The notes beneath the pieces were generated by a model. The model did no database searches and was not told the origin of the DNA. It saw nothing but the letters and a program-made list of their open reading frames with translations. The position numbers and the translations under genes were made by a program. DNA of 64,000 bases from Pseudomonas sp. 8O (GTDB taxonomy: Bacteria; Pseudomonadota; Gammaproteobacteria; Pseudomonadales; Pseudomonadaceae), in NCBI RefSeq assembly GCF_902506495.1, contig NZ_LR733263.1, positions 101,371 through 165,370 on the forward strand, in the 5' to 3' direction. This document shows, in pieces, positions 58,852-64,000 of the stretch; positions within the stretch are counted from its first letter, which is position 1, and every line of letters starts with the position of its first letter.

Positions 58852-59595
58852 ATGCGCGTAGAAGTCATCACCCTGTTCCCGGAAATGTTTGCCGCCATCG
58901 GCGAGTACGGCATTACCAGTCGTGCGGTCAAGCAGGAGCTGCTCAAGCTCAATTGCTGGAACCCGCGTGACTACACGACCGATCGTCACCATACGGTGGA
59001 TGACCGCCCTTTCGGCGGTGGTCCGGGGATGGTGATGAAGATCAAGCCTCTCGAGGATGCCTTGGCCAGTGCCAAGCAAGCCGCGGGAGAGACGGCGAAG
59101 GTGATTTACCTGTCGCCGCAGGGGCGCAGTCTGAATCAGGCTGCGGTCCGCGAGCTGGCACAGGAAGATGCACTGATCCTGATTGCCGGTCGTTATGAAG
59201 GCATCGACGAGCGTTTCATCGAAACGCATGTCGATGAGGAATGGTCGATTGGCGACTACGTCCTGTCCGGCGGTGAGCTGCCGGCCATGGTGCTGATCGA
59301 TGCGGTGACGCGCCTTTTGCCTGGTGCATTGGGTCATGCCGATTCGGCCGAGGAGGACTCCTTTACGGATGGCCTGCTCGACTGCCCGCACTACACCCGC
59401 CCGGAGGTGTATGCGGATAAACGTGTTCCCGAAGTGTTGCTGAGTGGCAACCACGAACACATCCGGCGCTGGCGTTTACAGCAGTCCCTTGGTCGGACCT
59501 GGGAACGTCGCGCTGATCTTCTGGATAGCCGCTCGCTTTCTGGAGAAGAGAAAAAGCTGCTGGAGGAATACATCCGCCAGCGGGACGATAGTTAA
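58852..59595 (+). CDS. trmD: tRNA (guanine-37-N1)-methyltransferase
   Basis: A 247-residue SPOUT-class enzyme that methylates G37 of tRNAs to prevent frameshifting. Knot motifs [18 protein letters not shown], and [14 protein letters not shown] are intact. It begins five bases after the rimM stop. The start [13 protein letters not shown] is the family N-terminus. Confidence 0.97.
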   Translation: MRVEVITLFPEMFAAIGEYGITSRAVKQELLKLNCWNPRDYTTDRHHTVDDRPFGGGPGMVMKIKPLEDALASAKQAAGETAKVIYLSPQGRSLNQAAVRELAQEDALILIAGRYEGIDERFIETHVDEEWSIGDYVLSGGELPAMVLIDAVTRLLPGALGHADSAEEDSFTDGLLDCPHYTRPEVYADKRVPEVLLSGNHEHIRRWRLQQSLGRTWERRADLLDSRSLSGEEKKLLEEYIRQRDDS

Positions 59596-59637
59596 CGTAT
59601 CGATGGCAGGCCGGGAGGCTTGTCTTAGGAGCGCAGC

Positions 59638-59988
59638 ATGACCAACAAGATTATCCAGATGCTCGAAGCCGAGCAGATGAACAAAGAAATCCCGACTTTC
59701 GCCCCGGGCGACACCGTAGTCGTTCAGGTGAAAGTGAAGGAAGGCGACCGTCAGCGTCTGCAGGCCTTCGAAGGCGTCGTTATCGCCAAGCGTAACCGCG
59801 GCCTGAACAGCGCCTTCACCGTGCGCAAGATCTCCAGCGGTGTTGGCGTCGAGCGTACCTTCCAGACCTACTCGCCGCTGGTCGACAGCCTGAGCGTCAA
59901 GCGTCGCGGTGACGTGCGCAAAGCCAAGCTGTACTACCTGCGCGACCTGTCCGGCAAAGCCGCACGCATCAAGGAAAAGCTGTCCTAA
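59638..59988 (+). CDS. rplS: 50S ribosomal protein L19
   Basis: A 116-residue ribosomal protein ([40 protein letters not shown]). Last gene of the operon, followed by a strong terminator. Ribosome site AGGAG 7 bases before the ATG. Confidence 0.98.
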   Translation: MTNKIIQMLEAEQMNKEIPTFAPGDTVVVQVKVKEGDRQRLQAFEGVVIAKRNRGLNSAFTVRKISSGVGVERTFQTYSPLVDSLSVKRRGDVRKAKLYYLRDLSGKAARIKEKLS

Positions 59989-60004
59989 GTTCGGACGCTT
60001 TTCT

Positions 60005-60034
60005 GACAAAAGCAGCCTTCGGGCTGCTTTTGTC
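60005..60034 (+). terminator. Terminator of the rpsP operon
   Basis: GACAAAAGCAGCC TTCG GGCTGCTTTTGTC, a perfect 13-bp stem with a UUCG loop, followed by GTTT; 17 bases after the rplS stop. Confidence 0.9.
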
Positions 60035-60054
60035 GTTTCTGGCTTCCAGTAATC

Positions 60055-60483
60055 ATGAGTGGCAGTGACATGACTCCAAGAGAGCAAGAGATTCAGCGGC
60101 GCATTGTGCTGTCGGAAACCCGCGTGACCAAGGCGGTGTTTCCGCCGACCACCAATCATCACAACACCCTCTTCGGCGGCACCGCGCTGGCCTGGATGGA
60201 CGAAGTGTCGTTCATCGCTGCCACGCGTTTCTGCCGTTTGCCGCTGGTGACGGTGTCCAGTGATCGCATCGATTTCAAGCATGCGATACCGGCCGGCTCC
60301 ATCGTCGAGTTGATCGGGCGGGTGATCAAGGTCGGCAACACCAGTCTCAAGGTCGAGGTCGAGGTGTTCGTCGAGGGGCTGTATCAGGAAGGGCGCGAGC
60401 GGGCGATCAGCGGCAGCTTCAGCTTCGTTGCCGTCGATGATCAGCAAAAGCCCGTACCGGTCTTGCCGGGCTTCGATCAGTAG
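60055..60483 (+). CDS. Acyl-CoA thioesterase, hotdog fold (YciA type)
   Basis: A 142-residue thioesterase of the YciA/BACH group: TNHHNTLFGGTALAWMDEVSF carries the catalytic Asp region, and SSDRIDFKHAIPAG and VGNTSLKVEVEV complete the fold. The ATG at 60055 or at 60070 could be the start; neither has a strong ribosome site. Convergent with the antiporter gene. Confidence 0.88.
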   Translation: MSGSDMTPREQEIQRRIVLSETRVTKAVFPPTTNHHNTLFGGTALAWMDEVSFIAATRFCRLPLVTVSSDRIDFKHAIPAGSIVELIGRVIKVGNTSLKVEVEVFVEGLYQEGRERAISGSFSFVAVDDQQKPVPVLPGFDQ

Positions 60484-60539
60484 TCAGCCTGCGTCTCCGG
60501 GGGCGCGCAAGCTGGCTTTCAGGCTGGCCGCTCGGGCAC

Positions 60540-62381
60540 TCACATGGCGGCGGGGGCTTCCTGCGCACTGGGCTCGCTGACTGGTTCTTCTGATTCGATC
60601 AGTGCCATCAATGTCCAGCCGGTACCAGGAGTGAAGCTCAGAGGTTGCGTGGCGATATGCAGCCACCCATTCGGTGCGCGAGCCAGCAACAGTGTGGCTC
60701 GTTTGCCGTAGAGGGCGTTGTAGGCATTCCAGTCGAAGGTCTGGGTCAGAGTGGTGCTGCGTACTTCGTCGCCGCGCGCCAGGCGGCTGGCGAACTGCGG
60801 AAAGCTCAGTGGCTGTCCGCCCAGCGGCAACCCGCGTACCTCATCACTGCTGCGGTGCTTGTCGCTGCGCCTGCCGTCGGCGCTGGTGGGCAGGGTAAAG
60901 CGCCGGTTACCGGGGAAGTCGTGACGAAAATGCATGCAGGCCAGAGCATTGAGTTCTGCCGAGGGCGTCAGTGCCAGCAGGTGACCCAGGCCGACCAGAT
61001 CCAGGTGCGCCTCGGCATGTTGCGAGGTCGGGTTGCCGAAGAAGGTGGGCAGGCCGGACATGCGTGCAGCGCGGATGTTTTCCCAGCTGGAATCGGTCAG
61101 CAAGACCTGGCTGCCCAGGCCCTGGATGGCTTTGCCCAGCGCTCGCGCGACCGGGTTCGCGCCGACGATCAGGAAACCGCTGGGTGAGGGTTCGGCGACC
61201 TTGAGCAGTCGCGCCAGAGGCCGTGCCGTCGCGCTCTGCAGGACCACGGTGCCGATGATGACCAGAAAGGTCAGCGGTACCAGCAGGTGGGCCTGTTCAT
61301 TGCCCTGTTGCTCCAGGCGCAGGGCGAAGATCGCCGAGACTGCAGCAGCGACGATGCCACGAGGTGCGATCCAGGCCAGAAGGGCGCGCTCGCGCCAGTT
61401 GAGGCTGGAGCCCAGGGTGCAGACGGCGATATTCAGTGGGCGCGCGATCAGCTGGATGACCGCGAGCAAGGCCAGCGTTGCCGGGCCCAGTGCCAGCAGC
61501 GCCTGCAGATCCAGGCGAGCGGCGAGGATGATGAACAGACCGGAGATCAGCAGCACGCTGAGGTTTTCCTTGAAGTGCAGGATCGGCCTGATGTCCACGC
61601 CGCGCATGTTGGCCAGCCACATGCCCATGACCGTCACGGCGAGCAGGCCGGATTCATGCACCATCAGGTTGGCGGCGATGAAAATTCCCAGTACTGCAGC
61701 GAGGGACGCGAAATTATGCAGGTATTCCGGCAGCCAGCGTCGCCGCAGGACGATGCCGAAGGCCCAGCCCGCACCTGCGCCGAGCAGGCTGCCGCAAGCG
61801 ATCACCGCCGCGAAGGTGCTCAGGCTCTCGCTCAGGGCGTTGCCTTCTGCGTAACTGACGATGAAGGCGAAAGTCACCACTGCCAGCAGAGCACCGATGG
61901 GATCGATGACGATGCCCTCCCAGCGCAGGATGTTCGCCACCGCTGATGTGGGTCGGACCACGCGCAGCATCGGGGCGATCACGGTGGGGCCGGTAACCAG
62001 CGTGAGCGTGCCGAACAGCAGTGCCAGGTCCCAGGAGAACCCCAGCAGATAATGACTGGCGACGGTGATTACCGCCCAGGTGAGCAGTGCGCCGATGGTC
62101 ACCAGGCGCTGCACCACCCTGCCGATTTCGCGCCATTCCGACAGGTGCAGGGTCAGGCTGCCTTCGAACAGGATCAGCGCCACGGCCAGGGAAATGAACG
62201 GAAACAGCAGGGGGCCGAACAGCTCCTGCGGATCGAGCATGCCCAGCAACGGGCCCGCGAGAATGCCACCGAACAGCAGGAACAGGATGGCCGGCAGGCG
62301 CAGGCGCCAGGCTAGCCATTGACTGGCCAGGGCCAGCAGGCCGATGCCGCCCAGGCTCAGCAGGATATGAGTCTCGCTCAT
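60540..62381 (-). CDS. Cation:proton antiporter with C-terminal TrkA-like region
   Basis: A 613-residue inner-membrane antiporter of the CPA family. About 12 helices in the first 400 residues include the GPTVIAPMLRVVRPT motif (helices 4-5 region) and LAWIAPRGIVAAAVSA. A cytoplasmic tail with a Rossmann-like segment (FLIVGANPVARALGKAIQGLG) of the TrkA-N type follows, then about 130 further residues. Na+ or K+/H+ exchange is likely; the ion cannot be set by sequence. AGGGAG precedes the ATG at 62381. Divergent from xerD. Confidence 0.88.
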   Translation of the reverse strand: MSETHILLSLGGIGLLALASQWLAWRLRLPAILFLLFGGILAGPLLGMLDPQELFGPLLFPFISLAVALILFEGSLTLHLSEWREIGRVVQRLVTIGALLTWAVITVASHYLLGFSWDLALLFGTLTLVTGPTVIAPMLRVVRPTSAVANILRWEGIVIDPIGALLAVVTFAFIVSYAEGNALSESLSTFAAVIACGSLLGAGAGWAFGIVLRRRWLPEYLHNFASLAAVLGIFIAANLMVHESGLLAVTVMGMWLANMRGVDIRPILHFKENLSVLLISGLFIILAARLDLQALLALGPATLALLAVIQLIARPLNIAVCTLGSSLNWRERALLAWIAPRGIVAAAVSAIFALRLEQQGNEQAHLLVPLTFLVIIGTVVLQSATARPLARLLKVAEPSPSGFLIVGANPVARALGKAIQGLGSQVLLTDSSWENIRAARMSGLPTFFGNPTSQHAEAHLDLVGLGHLLALTPSAELNALACMHFRHDFPGNRRFTLPTSADGRRSDKHRSSDEVRGLPLGGQPLSFPQFASRLARGDEVRSTTLTQTFDWNAYNALYGKRATLLLARAPNGWLHIATQPLSFTPGTGWTLMALIESEEPVSEPSAQEAPAAM

Positions 62382-62444
62382 TGGATCTCCCTATCGCGGT
62401 GGGGCTGTGGAAAACTAGCAATCATATTTCGTCATGGACCCTCG

Positions 62445-63341
62445 ATGGCAACGTTAACTCATCCTCTGATCGAACGCTTCCTCGAAGCCCTGTGGTTGGA
62501 AAAGGGACTCTCCGCCCACACCCAGGCCGCCTATCGTAGTGATCTGGAACACTTCAATGCCTGGCTCGATGGGCGCGGTCTGGCCCTGCAGCACGTCGGC
62601 CGTGACGCCATTCTCGATCACCTGGCCTGGCGCCTCGAGCAGGGCTATCAGGCGCGTTCCACTGCGCGCTTTCTCTCAGGGGTGCGTGGTTTCTACCGTT
62701 TTTTGCTGCGCGAAACGCTGATCAGTGAAGATCCGACGTTGCAGATCGATTTGCCGCAGATCGGTCGGCCACTGCCCAAGTCGTTGTCTGAAGCGGATGT
62801 CGAGGCGCTGCTGCAGGCGCCGGACCTGGATGACCCTATCGGTCTACGTGATCGCGCCATGCTCGAGGTGCTTTATGCCTGCGGTTTGCGGGTCAGTGAG
62901 TTGGTTGGGCTGACATTGGAGCAGGTCAACCTGCGCCAGGGCGTGCTGAGGGTGTTCGGTAAAGGCAGCAAGGAGCGTCTGGTGCCATTGGGTGAAGAGG
63001 CCATTGCCTGGATCGAGCGCTACACGCGTGAGGCGCGTCCGCTGTTACTGGGCGGCAAGCCCAGCGATGTGCTGTTTCCCAGTCTGCGTGGCGAGCAGAT
63101 GACTCGGCAGACCTTCTGGCATCGCATCAAGCATCAGGCGCAGGTCGCAGGCATCAGCAAGGCGCTGTCGCCGCACACGCTGCGCCACGCCTTCGCGACT
63201 CATTTGCTCAATCACGGCGCCGATCTGCGGGTGGTGCAGATGTTGCTGGGCCACAGCGACCTGTCCACCACGCAGATCTACACCCACATCGCTCGCGCTC
63301 GCCTGCAGGAGTTGCATGCGCAGCACCATCCGCGCGGCTGA
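62445..63341 (+). CDS. xerD: Site-specific tyrosine recombinase XerD
   Basis: A 298-residue chromosome-dimer resolution recombinase acting with XerC at dif under FtsK control. N-terminal SAM-like core-binding domain to about residue 110; catalytic residues Arg149, Lys173, His244, Arg247, His270 and Tyr279 are all present (GLRVSEL, HTLRH, LGHSD, IYTH). The length equals E. coli XerD. No integrase-type extension, so not a phage or integron enzyme. Confidence 0.96.
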   Translation: MATLTHPLIERFLEALWLEKGLSAHTQAAYRSDLEHFNAWLDGRGLALQHVGRDAILDHLAWRLEQGYQARSTARFLSGVRGFYRFLLRETLISEDPTLQIDLPQIGRPLPKSLSEADVEALLQAPDLDDPIGLRDRAMLEVLYACGLRVSELVGLTLEQVNLRQGVLRVFGKGSKERLVPLGEEAIAWIERYTREARPLLLGGKPSDVLFPSLRGEQMTRQTFWHRIKHQAQVAGISKALSPHTLRHAFATHLLNHGADLRVVQMLLGHSDLSTTQIYTHIARARLQELHAQHHPRG

Positions 63342-63355
63342 CTGGCCATGAACGA

Positions 63356-63385
63356 AACCCCGCCACCGTTACCGGTGGCGGGGTT
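63356..63385. terminator. Bidirectional terminator between xerD and the DUF2790 gene
   Basis: AACCCCGCCACCG / CGGTGGCGGGGTT, a perfect 13-bp stem with a 4-base loop, 14 bases after the xerD stop. It is placed to end both convergent transcripts; only a broken T-run (CACTCTTTTC) follows on the + strand. Confidence 0.8.
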
Positions 63386-63437
63386 CACTCTTTTCAGTGA
63401 CTGCCCTCTGGCTTGCCGGGCGGACAGGTCTTGATCA

Positions 63438-63698
63438 TCAACTCTGGCTGGCGCAGGCGCTGGAGAGCTGCTCAAAGTCGAGAACTTCCACGTCCCCCGC
63501 GCTGTTGCGGTAGGTCATCGTTGCCGTGACCACTTCGCACTGCGGGCTGTTGGGCGTGTCGATGGAAATCACCTTGGCGATATCTAGGTTCTGGCCGTAG
63601 CGGTAGGGCGCGGCCTCGGCGCTGTGGGCGAGGCTGGTGAGCGACGCGCTGAGTGCGATGGCGGTCAGGGCGGTGGCGAACAGGGTGCGGGCTTTCAT
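63438..63698 (-). CDS. DUF2790 secreted small protein
   Basis: An 86-residue protein with a signal peptide (to about AHSAEA, residue 29) and the DUF2790 core YRYGQNLDIAKVISID followed by CEVVTATMTYRNSAG. Two cysteines may form a disulfide. Pseudomonas genomes carry several paralogues, some of them induced by stress or copper; the function is unknown. AGGAG ribosome site. Confidence 0.88.
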   Translation of the reverse strand: MKARTLFATALTAIALSASLTSLAHSAEAAPYRYGQNLDIAKVISIDTPNSPQCEVVTATMTYRNSAGDVEVLDFEQLSSACASQS

Positions 63699-63758
63699 GG
63701 TGGTTCTCCTCTTGGGTGCCGCGCTCGGGCGTTGGCCGCGAGCGCTGGCTGCCAGCTG

Positions 63759-64000
63759 TCAGACGATGGTCAGGGTGACGTCGATGTTGCCGCGGGTGGC
63801 GTTGGAGTACGGGCAGACGATGTGCGCGCGATCCACCAGGGTTTGTGCGGCTTCTTGGGTCAGGCCGGGCAGGCTGATGCGCAGTTCCACTTCGATGCCG
63901 AAACCGGTGGGGATGGCGCCGATGCCGACGGTGCCTTCGATGAAGGTGTCAGCCGGGATGCTCAGCTTGTCGCGGGCGGCGACGAATTTCAGGGCGCCGA
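63759..64000 (-). CDS. ohr: Ohr-family organic hydroperoxide reductase, C-terminal part
   Basis: The last 80 residues of an Ohr/OsmC protein, running off the window edge. They show [11 protein letters not shown] (Ohr usually has the first active Cys before this part) and the resolving Cys in [18 protein letters not shown], the Ohr C-terminal signature. Ohr reduces organic hydroperoxides via lipoyl partners and is normally under OhrR control, a gene that may lie beyond the edge. Confidence 0.9.
   Translation of the reverse strand, partial: GALKFVAARDKLSIPADTFIEGTVGIGAIPTGFGIEVELRISLPGLTQEAAQTLVDRAHIVCPYSNATRGNIDVTLTIV

Noticed and set aside
62445..63341. Phage or integron integrase
   Set aside because: Length, motif spacing and residues equal XerD; no attachment site, cassette or phage gene is nearby.

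Overview
The window reads as chromosome of a high-GC gammaproteobacterium of the genus Pseudomonas, most likely the mendocina/oleovorans (Ectopseudomonas) branch. The grounds are Pseudomonas-restricted small families (DUF2388, DUF2790, paired DUF1127), the three-subunit pntAA-pntAB-pntB operon, gcdR-gcdH with a CoA-transferase, cumA-tadA, the ffh / rpsP-rimM-trmD-rplS / xerD order, and REP-type palindromes. I see no tRNA or rRNA genes, CRISPR array, intact insertion sequence or prophage.

Layout. 1-5.8 kb: permease tail, Na/Pi cotransporter, a PilU-like ATPase beside a periplasmic binding protein, an AEC transporter and a GFA-fold protein. 5.8-12.7 kb: a CHASE2 / secreted protein / M48-TPR lipoprotein operon behind a perfect Vfr(CRP)-type palindrome, then a DUF4105 envelope protein coupled to DUF2388, a second DUF2388 and two DUF1127 proteins. 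13-20 kb: transhydrogenase operon and glutarate catabolism (gcdR, gcdH, CoA-transferase). 20-33 kb: an accessory region lying between an amputated xseA and guaB. 33-36.4 kb: guaB-guaA. 36.4-44.6 kb: a second TonB siderophore receptor, two small membrane proteins, cumA-tadA, a MITE-like element and mltF. 44.7-64 kb: mostly housekeeping genes (purL, two Nudix hydrolases, purT, a CorC-type transporter, ffh, the rpsP operon, xerD), ending in a partial ohr.

The most interesting part is 23.8-30.7 kb, a six-gene, AT-richer, same-strand block between a decayed TonB-receptor copy and an intact paralogue. Its last three genes (a PEP-synthase-like kinase, a class I amidotransferase-fold hydrolase and a nucleotidyltransferase, joined by ATGA overlaps) match in order, size and motifs the Campylobacter jejuni Cj1418-Cj1417-Cj1416 set, which makes cytidine diphosphoramidate from glutamine, ATP and CTP. 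Here they sit not in a capsule locus but with a CDP-alcohol phosphotransferase, an ATP-grasp ligase and an MFS exporter. I infer a new pathway in which the CDP-alcohol phosphotransferase moves the phosphoramidate group onto a hydroxyl, the ATP-grasp enzyme forms an amide, and the MFS protein exports a small phosphoramidate product. The enzyme families are seen in the sequence. The product and the transfer step are inference.

Other notable points are two tandem rRNA-type promoters that now point into an antisense xseA fragment, and a 271-bp MITE-like element whose CTAG end supplies the stop codon of mltF.
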